DNA of 64,000 nucleotides from Bacteroidales bacterium UBA3543. Its GTDB lineage: Bacteria > Bacteroidota > Bacteroidia > Bacteroidales > UBA932. This document shows, one piece after another, positions 46,378-55,786 of the stretch. Location of the stretch: NCBI GenBank assembly GCA_002376715.1, contig DFOK01000110.1, positions 3,007 through 67,006 of the forward strand. Direction: 5' to 3'. The notes under the pieces are model-generated. The model saw nothing but the letters and a program-made list of their open reading frames with translations, had not been told where the DNA came from and made no database searches. Position numbers and translations under genes: made by a program. How positions within the stretch are numbered: position 1 is the first letter of the stretch; each line of letters begins with the position of its first letter.

Positions 46378-49300
46378 ATGAAAGTTATATCTCCTGTTGG
46401 CCGTTTAGCCTTCCCGTTAATACTCTTCACAGCCCTTCTGTTGTCACAGAATCGGGCAGCGGCGCAGTATTACACACTCGGCAACGACCCCGCTAATGCA
46501 AAGTGGTCAATCATACGGGGAGATACATACAAAATCATATATCCGCAACAGACCGACTCCCTGGCAAGAAGGTATCTCTATCTTTTTGAGAAACACCGGC
46601 ACACCAACCTTGCCGGACTCAGGATAGAGTCACCTAAAATGCCCATAATCCTTCACCCTTATACCACTACAAGCAATGCTACCGTAGTGTGGGCTCCAAG
46701 GCGAATGGAAATATTCACCTCGCCGCCGGCAACCGGAGGATATGCCCAAAACTGGGAGACACAACTGGCTCTCCACGAAGGGCGACACCTCGGACAGATG
46801 CAGCACTACACAAAGGGGGTGTTCAGTTTTTTCAACATACTCTTTGGAGAGCAGTCGCTGGCACTGGGCATAGGATTTTACCCTTCTGTGTGGCTTCTGG
46901 AAGGAGATGCAGTCCTAAACGAGAGCGACTTTTCCAACGCCGGCCGCGGTAGAAGCGGGGAATTTCTGATGTACTACAGAACAGCATTTCTACAAGATGA
47001 TATCCGTTCATATTACCATTGGAGGTATGGTTCATATCGGCATTTTGCTCCCAACAAATATGCTTTCGGCTATATGCTGACAAGTATGATGAGATATGCA
47101 TCCGGTAACTATTATGCTACCGGTGATGCAATGTCAATACAGGTAAAAAGATGGTGGGATTTCTTCGGCGTATGGAATACCAGCTTTATCAGGGCCACGG
47201 GACGCACACCTAGAAGACACTGGCGTTTGGCAGTCTCATTCATGAGTGATCTGTGGCAGAAGGATTATCTCAGCAGAGGACCCTATCACATAGCGGAGCC
47301 TTTGCTGGCTAAAGAGCCCCGTATATACACCGGTTATACCGACATTCTTCCGACTGAAAAGGGCATTATTGCTACTAAAAGCGGGTACCACGACTCCAGG
47401 ATGCTTGTAACAATAGACTCTCTCGGAAAAGAACGTAGGATAAGACCCTTTGCACCCACCACCAGTAATATTATATCTGATGGGGATAGCACCCTTATAT
47501 GGGCTGAAACGATACCTGACCTGCGTTGGGAACTGCAAAATTTCTCCATTATACGCAGCTATGACCTCAATAGCAAAGAAATCAGAGATATAACCTCCCG
47601 CACCAAATATTTCAACCCTGCACTTTCTGCTGACGGGCAATCCCTTTTCGTGGTAGAATATCCCATTGGAGGGGGATCCCAACTGGTGCAGATAGACAAA
47701 AAAGAGGGTTTTGTGATAAAGAGAATCCCGGCACCGCCCGGAGGTCAGATTACCGAAATAGCACAGATCGGCGACTCGCTGTACGCATTGATTATAACCG
47801 AATCCGGAATGGGAATATACTGGACGGGGATCTCCTCAGACAACGGAGTATGGCACAACGAAATCCCCGACCAGCATAGATACATTCAGGATCTGACTGT
47901 CAGCGGCAACAGTCTCTGTTTTACATCCGATCTGGACGGCCTTGTCAATAGCTATATCTACAACCCCGACCTTAAACTGATGCGCAAACTCACTAACTCG
48001 CGTTTCGGGGCCAAATATCCACATATTGACAATAATTCCGGACGCCTCTACTGGGCCGATTTCGGACTCAAAGGTTACCAACCCGTATCGGCTCCGCTGG
48101 ATTCACTGGACTGGAGAGTGGCAGATTTTGGTAAACCCTTTATAAATAATATTTCCGAACATCTCTCACGCCAGGCAAGACTCAATACCGAACCTCTTTC
48201 CGAAGAGGAAGATGCAGCTCTCAAGGCAAGGATAGATTCCCTCCCTGCAAAAAATTATAAAAAACTGCCACACCTGCTTAGAATTCACTCCTGGGCTCCT
48301 TTCTATGCTAATATCAACAGGATTATGAATATGAGCTACGAACATTTCTATCAGTTGGTATCAGTCGGTGCTACGGTTATTTCCCAAAACGATCTGAGCA
48401 CTGCCACTATGCAGCTCGGATATTCATACCACAAAGGATTCCACTCCGGACACCTCAATTTCAATTATTCAGGACTCTATCCTGTATTGGAAATAGCAGT
48501 AGATTACAACGACAGACATCGCACTAACACCACAATTGAAGAGGTACACCACCATCAGACTATTTTACCGGCTCATCCGGGAGTAATGCCCGGAGAGGTA
48601 TATCCGATAAGACACACCATTGACACAACAGACATCCCCTCCTGGGATGTTTCATTGAGAACTTATGTCCCCCTCAATCTCAGTAAATCGGGCTGGAACA
48701 GCGGTTTGATACCCCAGTTGAGATATGATTTCAGTAACGATAAATACTCCCTTTTCGGACATAAAGGCATCTATCGCCAAAGTCTGACCTACGGAGTGCG
48801 TTACTATAAGATGCTCCCCAACCCAAAGAGTCGTCTCTTCCCCAAATGGGGTTTCGGCGTCCAAGTCAGTGGAGCATATTCTCATGGACCTCACAACTCC
48901 TCAGGCAATATTGCATACTTCTATACTTACGGTTATCTGCCGGGCATTCTGAACAATCAGGGAATTAAACTCTCAGCCGCATATCAAAAGCAATTCAATA
49001 AGAGAGCATTCGGATATCTCCCCAATTTGGCTTCAATGCCGAGAGGTTTCGACAACATCGTGCTGATGGATTATGCTAAATTCACCGCAGATTATGCAAT
49101 CCCGATCTATCTCGGTGATGTCACCTGGCCCTGGCTCTACTATCTTAAGCGCCTTCAGATAATTCCTTTTGGCGACTTCGCCATTAACAGATCTTCCTGG
49201 TATCCTCAAAACGGAATTATTAAACCTATCGACCAAAAATATCTCTACTCATACGGAGTGGATGTTCTTGTCAATGCCCACCTCCTGCGTATCGGAAGTG

Positions 49301-49383
49301 AACTTTCATTTGGATTTCGCTATGCAAGAACAAGTTTAGGTACTAATTATTGGAATGCACTCTTCAGCACAGGCCTGTTTTAA
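46378..49383 (+). CDS. Secreted protein with HExxH peptidase, propeller and outer-membrane-barrel regions
   Basis: This 1001-aa protein has a signal peptide (1-30, ending AAAQ). An N-terminal region has a gluzincin-like metal motif HEGRH at residues 133-137 and a candidate third ligand E175 in WLLEGDAVLNES. The middle (about 300-600) has repeated WD40/TolB-like blade sequences (for example DSRMLVTIDSLG, then ALSADGQSLFVVEYP). The last 350 residues alternate like beta-barrel strands and end in FSTGLF with a terminal Phe. I recognise no named family for the whole. The parts suggest an outer-membrane protein that displays or couples a peptidase. Confidence 0.75.
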   Translation: MKVISPVGRLAFPLILFTALLLSQNRAAAQYYTLGNDPANAKWSIIRGDTYKIIYPQQTDSLARRYLYLFEKHRHTNLAGLRIESPKMPIILHPYTTTSNATVVWAPRRMEIFTSPPATGGYAQNWETQLALHEGRHLGQMQHYTKGVFSFFNILFGEQSLALGIGFYPSVWLLEGDAVLNESDFSNAGRGRSGEFLMYYRTAFLQDDIRSYYHWRYGSYRHFAPNKYAFGYMLTSMMRYASGNYYATGDAMSIQVKRWWDFFGVWNTSFIRATGRTPRRHWRLAVSFMSDLWQKDYLSRGPYHIAEPLLAKEPRIYTGYTDILPTEKGIIATKSGYHDSRMLVTIDSLGKERRIRPFAPTTSNIISDGDSTLIWAETIPDLRWELQNFSIIRSYDLNSKEIRDITSRTKYFNPALSADGQSLFVVEYPIGGGSQLVQIDKKEGFVIKRIPAPPGGQITEIAQIGDSLYALIITESGMGIYWTGISSDNGVWHNEIPDQHRYIQDLTVSGNSLCFTSDLDGLVNSYIYNPDLKLMRKLTNSRFGAKYPHIDNNSGRLYWADFGLKGYQPVSAPLDSLDWRVADFGKPFINNISEHLSRQARLNTEPLSEEEDAALKARIDSLPAKNYKKLPHLLRIHSWAPFYANINRIMNMSYEHFYQLVSVGATVISQNDLSTATMQLGYSYHKGFHSGHLNFNYSGLYPVLEIAVDYNDRHRTNTTIEEVHHHQTILPAHPGVMPGEVYPIRHTIDTTDIPSWDVSLRTYVPLNLSKSGWNSGLIPQLRYDFSNDKYSLFGHKGIYRQSLTYGVRYYKMLPNPKSRLFPKWGFGVQVSGAYSHGPHNSSGNIAYFYTYGYLPGILNNQGIKLSAAYQKQFNKRAFGYLPNLASMPRGFDNIVLMDYAKFTADYAIPIYLGDVTWPWLYYLKRLQIIPFGDFAINRSSWYPQNGIIKPIDQKYLYSYGVDVLVNAHLLRIGSELSFGFRYARTSLGTNYWNALFSTGLF

Positions 49384-49394
49384 AATTTTATTGA

Positions 49395-50093
49395 ATGAAT
49401 AAGACTTCCGCACTTAAATTACACTGGTTTGACTGGTTCCTGATATTGGGAGTCACGATCACGAGCATCATAACCTCTGCATTTGCGGAACGGTTCGATT
49501 GGCTGGGGCTTATAATCAACATTACGGGCATCATAAATTTGGTGCTCTGCGCCAAAGGCAATCTGATAAATTACTTTTTCGGTATCATATACAATGCGCT
49601 CTACATCTATGTGGCATTTTCCACAAAACTCTACGCCGATTCTGCCATATATCTGCTCTATTATCTGCCAATGCAGTTTGTTGGATGGGCCAACTGGAAG
49701 AAAAACCAAAATAAAGAGAGTGGAGCGGTGATAACCAGGCGCCTCACTATGAAGAGTGCTGCCCTGCTTATTGCAATCGCAGCAGTACTTGTTCCGTTGT
49801 TTGCATGGATACTTGCTCTGCCGGTCATCGGAGATGCTCAGCCGTGGGCCGATTCCGCTACTACCGTAGCCTCAATCATAGCGATGTATATGATGGTAAA
49901 GGCCTATGTTGAACAGTGGTATATCTGGCTTGTGCTTGACGTGATTCAAAGCGTAAAATGGCTTGTTGAGACCATTCGTGGAGGAGAACATGCTGCGATG
50001 ATGCTCATAATGTTTCTCTTTTTCACGGCAAATGCCATCTATGGCCTCATTCAGTGGAATCGTCTTGAGAAGAGTGAAAGTAATCGGAAATGA
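49395..50093 (+). CDS. pnuC: PnuC-family vitamin-precursor transporter
   Basis: This 232-aa membrane protein has about seven segments. PnuC landmarks are GIIYNALYIYVAFSTKLYADS near 65-85, YYLPMQFVGWANWKK near 92-106, and QWYIWLVLDVIQSVKW near 170-185. It is closer to the standard PnuC pattern than the copy at 34024. Nicotinamide riboside uptake is the usual role; thiamine uptake (PnuT) is an alternative. Its last 47 nt overlap the 3' end of uvrC on the other strand. Confidence 0.88.
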   Translation: MNKTSALKLHWFDWFLILGVTITSIITSAFAERFDWLGLIINITGIINLVLCAKGNLINYFFGIIYNALYIYVAFSTKLYADSAIYLLYYLPMQFVGWANWKKNQNKESGAVITRRLTMKSAALLIAIAAVLVPLFAWILALPVIGDAQPWADSATTVASIIAMYMMVKAYVEQWYIWLVLDVIQSVKWLVETIRGGEHAAMMLIMFLFFTANAIYGLIQWNRLEKSESNRK

Positions 50094-51855
50094 CCTTTGC
50101 CAGATGAGGTCCGACACACTCTCTGAGCTCTTCGAATGATGCCTGACGAATGCGCGTTACGCTTTTGAAGTGTTTTAAAAGTTTGGTCTGTGTGACCTCT
50201 CCCACCCCTTTTATTTGTGAAAGTTCACTGCGGATCTGCCGTTTGCTACGTCTGCCCCTATGATGGGTCAGGCCAAATCTGTGCGCTTCGTCACGAATTT
50301 GCATCAGTAAACGCAGGGATGTAGAATTTTTATCGAGCCAGAGCGGTGTGGGATCTCCGGGAATTATAATTTCCTCAAGCCTTTCGGCAATTCCTGCCAG
50401 CGCTACTTCACCTGGGATACCAAGTTCTTCCAGTGCCTCATAGGCGAAGTTGACCTGTCCGCGTCCTCCGTCGATAATTACCAGCTGTGGCAAAGATTCT
50501 CCTTCGGCAATCATACGCGAATAGCGACGGTTGACCACTTCTTTCATCGATGCATAGTCATTTGTCCCAACCACGCTCTTGATATTGAAATGACGATACT
50601 CCTTTTTGCTTGGAACGCCATCTCTGAAGACCACACATGCTGCAACGGGATCCGTACCCTGAATATTGGAGTTGTCGAAGCATTCGATATGGACAGGGAG
50701 CTTATCCAGACTCAGATCCTTTTTAAGATTGGCGACTATACGTTCACGATGCTCATCGGGCCGGAGCGCCTCCTCCTGTTTTAGGCGGTTTATCTTCATC
50801 TGGGCGGCATTTTTACGACTGAGCTCCAGCAATGACTTTTTGTCACCTCTAACGGGAATATGGATATTCTTCCCCTCAAATTCCTGGTCAGGTAAAAAAG
50901 GTACCAGCACCTCGGAGGAGAGTTCACCGAATCTGGAGATTATTTCTGCTATAATTTCGCTCAGAATCTCCTCCCTGCTTTGTTCAATACGCACCTTAAG
51001 CTCCATGTTGAAGGAATGTACAATTGCACCCTGCCTTACGCGTATAAAATTGGAAAAGACGTCATTCCCCTCTTCGACAAACGAGACGGCATCTATGTCC
51101 TTTCCACCAAAGCCCACTATCACAGATTTGCTATAGTACTGCTCAAGCAACTCCAATTTTTCCTTATACTCCTGTGCCTTCTCAAACTCCAAACGTTGCG
51201 AATGAAGACTCATTTTCTCTTTAAATTCGCGCTTTAAGGAAGAAAAATCACCTTTTAGCAAGGAAGCGATACCCTCAATCTGACGGTTGTACTCCTCCTC
51301 TTTCATCAATCCCACACAAGGGGCGGCACATTTACCTATATGATGGTTGAGACAGGGACGATATTTGCCGGCGGAGATTATTTCGGGAGTAAGCGAAAGC
51401 TTGCAATCGCGTAGTTTGTAGAGTCCGGAAATTAGCAGGATCAACTGGTTTGCGTGATAAGCCGAACTGTAGGGCCCGAAATAGAGAGATCCATCCTTAA
51501 CATATCTTCTGGTGGTGATTATTCTCGGGAAAGGTTCGTTGCGAATGCATATCCACGGATAGGTTTTTCCATCCTTCAGGAGAATGTTGTATTTCGGCTG
51601 AAACTCCTTGATAAGCAAATTTTCCAGTAAAAGCGCATCCTGTTCGCTTCCAACTACGGTATACTCCAGATCTGCGATTTTCGAGACCATAACTCTAGTC
51701 TTGCGATCGAGGGATTCAGGCGGTCCGAAATATTGAGAAACTCTTTTCTTCAGGTTCTTTGCCTTACCTACATATATTATCGTCCCCTCCGAATCAAGAT
51801 ATCTGTAAACACCGGGGTTTTGCGGAAGAAATTCTATTTTATCCCTCACTTCCAT
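50047..51855 (-). CDS. uvrC: Excinuclease ABC subunit C
   Basis: UvrC (602 aa) makes both incisions in nucleotide excision repair. It has the N-terminal GIY-YIG nuclease (PGVYRYLDSEGTIIYVGKAKNLKKRV, about residues 13-38), the UVR motif near 200, the RNase H-like domain (HIECFDNSNIQGTDPVAACVVF, near 370) and the C-terminal helix-hairpin-helix (LSQIKGVGEVTQTKLLKHF). The frame is open to 52014, but family start is at MEVRDKIEF, so ATG 51855 is chosen. Confidence 0.96.
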   Translation of the reverse strand: MEVRDKIEFLPQNPGVYRYLDSEGTIIYVGKAKNLKKRVSQYFGPPESLDRKTRVMVSKIADLEYTVVGSEQDALLLENLLIKEFQPKYNILLKDGKTYPWICIRNEPFPRIITTRRYVKDGSLYFGPYSSAYHANQLILLISGLYKLRDCKLSLTPEIISAGKYRPCLNHHIGKCAAPCVGLMKEEEYNRQIEGIASLLKGDFSSLKREFKEKMSLHSQRLEFEKAQEYKEKLELLEQYYSKSVIVGFGGKDIDAVSFVEEGNDVFSNFIRVRQGAIVHSFNMELKVRIEQSREEILSEIIAEIISRFGELSSEVLVPFLPDQEFEGKNIHIPVRGDKKSLLELSRKNAAQMKINRLKQEEALRPDEHRERIVANLKKDLSLDKLPVHIECFDNSNIQGTDPVAACVVFRDGVPSKKEYRHFNIKSVVGTNDYASMKEVVNRRYSRMIAEGESLPQLVIIDGGRGQVNFAYEALEELGIPGEVALAGIAERLEEIIIPGDPTPLWLDKNSTSLRLLMQIRDEAHRFGLTHHRGRRSKRQIRSELSQIKGVGEVTQTKLLKHFKSVTRIRQASFEELRECVGPHLAKVISDYFHSSQDDSTE

Positions 51856-51883
51856 TTTTTGAGCAAGATATGAGCAAAATATG

Positions 51884-51891
51884 TATATTTG
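51884..51891 (+). promoter_or_regulatory. -7 box of the olsF-like gene (TATATTTG)
   Basis: TATATTTG fits TANNTTTG. A TTTG at 51858-51861 is 22 bp upstream. It overlaps a possible ATG at 51881, which is therefore not the start of the downstream gene. Confidence 0.55.
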
Positions 51892-51894
51892 CGG

Positions 51895-51902
51895 CAAACT
51901 TA
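51895..51902 (-). promoter_or_regulatory. -7 box of uvrC (TAAGTTTG)
   Basis: The minus strand reads TAAGTTTG, 39 nt before the uvrC ATG and only 3 bp from the -7 box of the opposite gene. The two promoters cannot both be occupied. Confidence 0.5.
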
Positions 51903-51916
51903 AACCTTGCCGGCTG

Positions 51917-53746
51917 ATGGATAAAACAAAAGTAATCAATAAATCGGACATAATGAAAGTCATTAAAATGAAAGGTCCGATTGGTTGGATTGTGTCAACG
52001 CTGGCTATGTCCATTCTGGGATTTAATAAAGTTAATCGCAGTTTTTACCGTTGCAGGCACCTCTCCGGCCCTGATTTTTCCGAAGCCATACTCAAAGATA
52101 TAGGCATTTCCATAGATGTCAATTCTGCACAACTCGATTACCTGCCCCTTGAAGGGCCGTTCATCACCATATCAAATCATCATTTTGGCGGAGCAGACGG
52201 ACTGATGCTAAGCGCGATTGTGGGCGCAATCCGTCCCGACCTTAAGCTTCTCACCAACTTTCTCCTCTCAATGATTCCTACACTGGAGGAGAGTTTTATA
52301 CCGGTCAATCCCTTTTCCGATTCCACCAGCAAACGTAAGAGTATTGCAGGTATCAGGACAGCAATGGAACACATCGAAAAGGGAGGCTGCCTGGCTCTCT
52401 TTCCGGCAGGCGAGGTCGCCACTATCCAGAAAGGAGATAACCGAACTTCACTCAAAAGTGGCAGAGTGGTAGAAGATATCCCCTGGCCTTCCAATATGAT
52501 TAAACTCATAAAGAACGCCAATGTGCCGGTTGTGCCAATTTACTTCGAAGGTGAAAATAGTCGTTGGTTTCATTTTTTAGGCAGAATTCACCCGATGCTC
52601 AGGACCTTATCTCTTGCCAACCAACTCTTTAAAAAGCGTGGCAAGACTATCCCCATGCGCATAGGCTGGCCTGTTTTCACTTCGGAAATTGCCGACTTTG
52701 ACAATCTTGACGACCTGGGACGCCACCTCCGAAGCAGAGTCTATGCCCTTCAGGCAGAATTTGCGGACCCCAACAAGGAGAATAAAGTGGAGCATGTCGC
52801 CCCGATAGCCCTTCCTAAAGATCGCAAGGCGATACTTAAGGAGTTATCACGGATCAAGGATAATAAACTCTACCAAACGGCCCAGTACCATTGCTTCCTG
52901 GCGAACTACGAAGATATCCCCAATCTGATTCACGAGGTAGGTCGCAGACGCGAAGAGGCCTTCAGAGCCAGCGGAGAGGGCACCAATACAGCTTTAGATA
53001 TAGACAACTTTGACCAATACTTTAAACATCTGATCCTATGGGACTCCTCCCAGAAAAAACTTGCGGGCGCCTATCGTCTCGGCATTGGAGAGGAGATATT
53101 TGCTAAGCACGGTGGCATCAGCGGATTCTATTCATCCAGCCTTTTCGTCTATAAAGAAGAGTTCGAGCCTATCCTGCGCAAGACTATAGAATTGGGCAGG
53201 AGCTTTGTCAGCGTCGAATACCAGAAGGAGGCACTGCCCTTAATGTTGCTCATCAAGGGACTTATGCACTCCGTGATGCTATATCCTGATGTAGAGTATT
53301 TACTGGGTCCCGTGAGCATATCCAACTCTTACCCAAGATTTTTCCAGAGTCTGATGTTCTATTATATCATGGAGCAATGCAGAACCGACTTTGGACGCGA
53401 TCTGATATCACCACGCAAACCTTTCACACCTGATTATCTCAAGACCGATCCTGAATATCTGCTGATGGGCAAGATGAGCACTTTAGAAAAGTTTGACAAG
53501 TATCTGATGCGCCTTTCTGACAACAAATACCGTATGCCTACCCTTGTCAAAAAATATATCAAAATCAATTCAAAGATCATCTGTTTCAATGTTGATCCGC
53601 TATTCAACTACTGTCTGGATGGGCTTGTGCTGCTCAAAATCGCAGACTTCCCCAAACAGGAACTTCTGATGATGACAAGGGATATCGAGAATCCTTTCGA
53701 GCGCGAAAAGATATTCAATCATTTCGGCTATTCACTCAAAGATTAA
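51917..53746 (+). CDS. Bifunctional OlsF/GlsF-type acyltransferase for amino-acid lipids
   Basis: This 609-aa protein has two parts. The N-terminal half is a PlsC/OlsA-type O-acyltransferase with the HX4D motif in NHHFGGADG near residue 80 and FPAGEVAT near 165. The C-terminal half is an OlsB-type N-acyltransferase related to GNAT proteins (AGAYRLGIG, then ELGRSFVSVEYQKEALP). In Bacteroidota such fused enzymes make glycine or ornithine lipids; which head group is used here is not visible. The ATG at 51917 is chosen, and 51953 (MKVIKMKGP) is possible. The gene is divergent from uvrC and convergent with yidD. Confidence 0.82.
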   Translation: MDKTKVINKSDIMKVIKMKGPIGWIVSTLAMSILGFNKVNRSFYRCRHLSGPDFSEAILKDIGISIDVNSAQLDYLPLEGPFITISNHHFGGADGLMLSAIVGAIRPDLKLLTNFLLSMIPTLEESFIPVNPFSDSTSKRKSIAGIRTAMEHIEKGGCLALFPAGEVATIQKGDNRTSLKSGRVVEDIPWPSNMIKLIKNANVPVVPIYFEGENSRWFHFLGRIHPMLRTLSLANQLFKKRGKTIPMRIGWPVFTSEIADFDNLDDLGRHLRSRVYALQAEFADPNKENKVEHVAPIALPKDRKAILKELSRIKDNKLYQTAQYHCFLANYEDIPNLIHEVGRRREEAFRASGEGTNTALDIDNFDQYFKHLILWDSSQKKLAGAYRLGIGEEIFAKHGGISGFYSSSLFVYKEEFEPILRKTIELGRSFVSVEYQKEALPLMLLIKGLMHSVMLYPDVEYLLGPVSISNSYPRFFQSLMFYYIMEQCRTDFGRDLISPRKPFTPDYLKTDPEYLLMGKMSTLEKFDKYLMRLSDNKYRMPTLVKKYIKINSKIICFNVDPLFNYCLDGLVLLKIADFPKQELLMMTRDIENPFEREKIFNHFGYSLKD

Positions 53747-53763
53747 AAGATCAAGAAGCTCTT

Positions 53764-53973
53764 TCAGGGCACGGGGTCATACCCGGAGCCGCCCCATGGG
53801 TGACAACGCAGGATGCGCTTTACTGCGAGGTATATCCCTTTGAATACTCCATGTTTGCGTAGGGCATCCATAGCATATACCGAGCAGGTTGGAGTGAACC
53901 TGCAGGCATTGCCTACATATGGAGAGATGAAAAACTTATAGAACTTCAGCAGCATCAGCAGCGGGAAGATCAT
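53764..53973 (-). CDS. yidD: Membrane protein insertion efficiency factor YidD
   Basis: This small protein (69 aa from this start) helps YidC-dependent membrane insertion. It has [24 protein letters not shown] and the late [12 protein letters not shown], both diagnostic. An upstream ATG at 54039 would give 91 aa but overlap rnpA by 104 nt. The ATG at 53973 leaves a 38-nt overlap and is preferred with moderate certainty. It is the last gene of the sui1-to-yidD operon. Confidence 0.88.
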   Translation of the reverse strand: MIFPLLMLLKFYKFFISPYVGNACRFTPTCSVYAMDALRKHGVFKGIYLAVKRILRCHPWGGSGYDPVP

Positions 53974-54337
53974 TACCTTTCGTACCACTGCCAGCGATTT
54001 TGACCAGAATCTCTCCCATTTTTGAGAAAATGGAGCCATAATCCTTTATTTCTTTTGCCACATAAATAAACATCAAGTCGCAGAAAGGCTCTCCTCCCAA
54101 AAGATGTTTCAGGTGTCTGTAAGCCTCACGCATCCTCCTCTTCAGAAGATTGCGCACCACAGCACGTTTGAATGATTTTTTGGGCACGGTAAAGAGTGCG
54201 CGATGACACTCTGAGCCGGTGTTATTTCTGTATAAAACTCTTAAGGGGTATCTGAACACGACATCCCCGCTTTCCAAAAGAGCATCAATGTCTTTTTTAA
54301 AGCAAACCTTCTCGTGTTTTGGAAACCCAAAATCCAT
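53936..54337 (-). CDS. rnpA: Ribonuclease P protein component
   Basis: RnpA (133 aa) binds the RNase P RNA for tRNA 5' maturation. It begins [20 protein letters not shown] and has the signature [18 protein letters not shown] near 62-79. The C-terminus is slightly long and Ala/Gly-rich and overlaps yidD in another frame. It starts right after the hemD stop. rpmH is not beside it. Confidence 0.93.
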   Translation of the reverse strand: MDFGFPKHEKVCFKKDIDALLESGDVVFRYPLRVLYRNNTGSECHRALFTVPKKSFKRAVVRNLLKRRMREAYRHLKHLLGGEPFCDLMFIYVAKEIKDYGSIFSKMGEILVKIAGSGTKGNDLPAADAAEVL

Positions 54338-55078
54338 CTAATGCGACTTTTCAAAATAGTTGAGCAGAGCCTTTGCTATTGAAGGGGCCTCAGGAGTGGG
54401 TGCCTCTATCTCAGTCTTGAGTTTTGCATCTTTCATAGCTTTGGCGGTGGTAGGGCCGTAGGTGGCGAAGAGTAGTGAGCCCTGTTGGAACTCGGGATAA
54501 CTTTCAAGAAGAGATTTCACATCTGAAGGGCTATAGAATACCACCATCTGATATTTGCTCAGATCAAGCGAACTCAGGTCAGCGCTTACCGTCTTCACAA
54601 AAACCGCACTGCCGTGTTTGAGTTTTGCCTTGGTGAAAAGCTTTTTCACATCGGGACGAAGCCCATCCGTACAGGCAATCAGGAAATTTTCCCCCTTGTG
54701 TTTTGCCCCAATGTTATCCACCATTGAGGAGATCGTACCGTTACCGAAAAAGATTTTCCTCTTTCGATAAACAATATAAGTCTGGAGATATTGTGCTATC
54801 AATTCTGATTGGCAGAAATATTTCATCGTCTCGGGAACGGTCAACCTGATCTCTTCACATATTCTGAAAAAAGCGTCTATGGCTACCCTTGAGGTAAAAA
54901 CTACAGCCGTATAGTCAAGAATATTGACCTTATTGGCTCTGAACTCCCGGGCTGTGACACCCTCCACGGTAAAAAAAGGATGAAAATCCACATTTACGCC
55001 ATATTTTGAAATAAGCTCCGTATAGGGAGAAGCATTTGTGGGAGCGGGTTGAGAGATTAAGATGTTGTCAATTGTCAT
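54338..55078 (-). CDS. hemD: Uroporphyrinogen-III synthase-like protein
   Basis: This 246-aa protein has the two-lobed HemD pattern: ILISQPAPTNASPY at the N-terminus, DYTAVVFTSRVAIDAFF near 56-72, YQMVVFYSPSDVKSLL near 180, and LFATYGPTTAKAMKDAKL near 205. HemD closes the tetrapyrrole ring, needed for heme, siroheme or corrinoid synthesis. No other such biosynthesis gene is in the window. It lies between the DUF4271 gene and rnpA with 3-nt and 0-nt gaps. Confidence 0.85.
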   Translation of the reverse strand: MTIDNILISQPAPTNASPYTELISKYGVNVDFHPFFTVEGVTAREFRANKVNILDYTAVVFTSRVAIDAFFRICEEIRLTVPETMKYFCQSELIAQYLQTYIVYRKRKIFFGNGTISSMVDNIGAKHKGENFLIACTDGLRPDVKKLFTKAKLKHGSAVFVKTVSADLSSLDLSKYQMVVFYSPSDVKSLLESYPEFQQGSLLFATYGPTTAKAMKDAKLKTEIEAPTPEAPSIAKALLNYFEKSH

Positions 55079-55081
55079 ATA

Positions 55082-55786
55082 TCAAAACCTTACTGCTATG
55101 TCTGCCAAAAGGATGACAGGCAGCAATTCCAGGCCACAAAGATACAAAAAGCCTAAAAAATGCGAAAATCCTGAAGAAATAAATATTCCCATACTTTTGA
55201 TTAAGTATAGCAGACACCATACGAGAAATATCACTCCCAGGCATATCAGAACAACAATATGTCCCATATCAGGAATAATGCGCAGAATTACAGGTACCGG
55301 TAATGAAGTCAACGTCACCATTATTGTCGCCGAAAAATTGAGACGATAAACATTCTGTACGGCCTCTTTTTTACCCCATAACCACGACATAATCAAAAAT
55401 GAAAGTTGCTTGAAGAGGAAAAAACCGGCAAAAGCGGCCAAAGTTAATAAAAAGCCATGTGCTGCGACTCCGGATCTGCAGAAGATAAAGCTAAGTAGAG
55501 GCAAACAGATCAGAAATGTCACCCGTATTGAAACATTGTTATAATTCTCGTTGAATACTTCCCGGATTTTCCGCTTATCAGTTAATACCGAAAAAGAACA
55601 GAAAGTCGCGTTAATGACCCTGCGGTTAAAAATAATAAAAAGAACAAGCAGAGAAGCGACAACGATGGAGAGAATCATATCATTCTCAACAGGCTGTATT
55701 GGCATTGAATAAGGCTCGGTGACAAGGGAGAGACGGCTCTCCGGCCAGCAATCGACTATGGACCTTATGGTATCCTGAACATTCAT
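55082..55786 (-). CDS. DUF4271 membrane protein
   Basis: This 234-aa protein has about six hydrophobic segments (for example ILSIVVASLLVLFIIF near 38-53 and HIVVLICLGVIFLVWCLLYL near 175-194) and fits the Bacteroidota-specific DUF4271 family. Function unknown. The ATG at 55786 shares one nt with the stop of the SUI1-like gene; the frame also holds a TTG one codon earlier. The conserved neighbourhood with hemD is common in this phylum. Confidence 0.8.
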   Translation of the reverse strand: MNVQDTIRSIVDCWPESRLSLVTEPYSMPIQPVENDMILSIVVASLLVLFIIFNRRVINATFCSFSVLTDKRKIREVFNENYNNVSIRVTFLICLPLLSFIFCRSGVAAHGFLLTLAAFAGFFLFKQLSFLIMSWLWGKKEAVQNVYRLNFSATIMVTLTSLPVPVILRIIPDMGHIVVLICLGVIFLVWCLLYLIKSMGIFISSGFSHFLGFLYLCGLELLPVILLADIAVRF

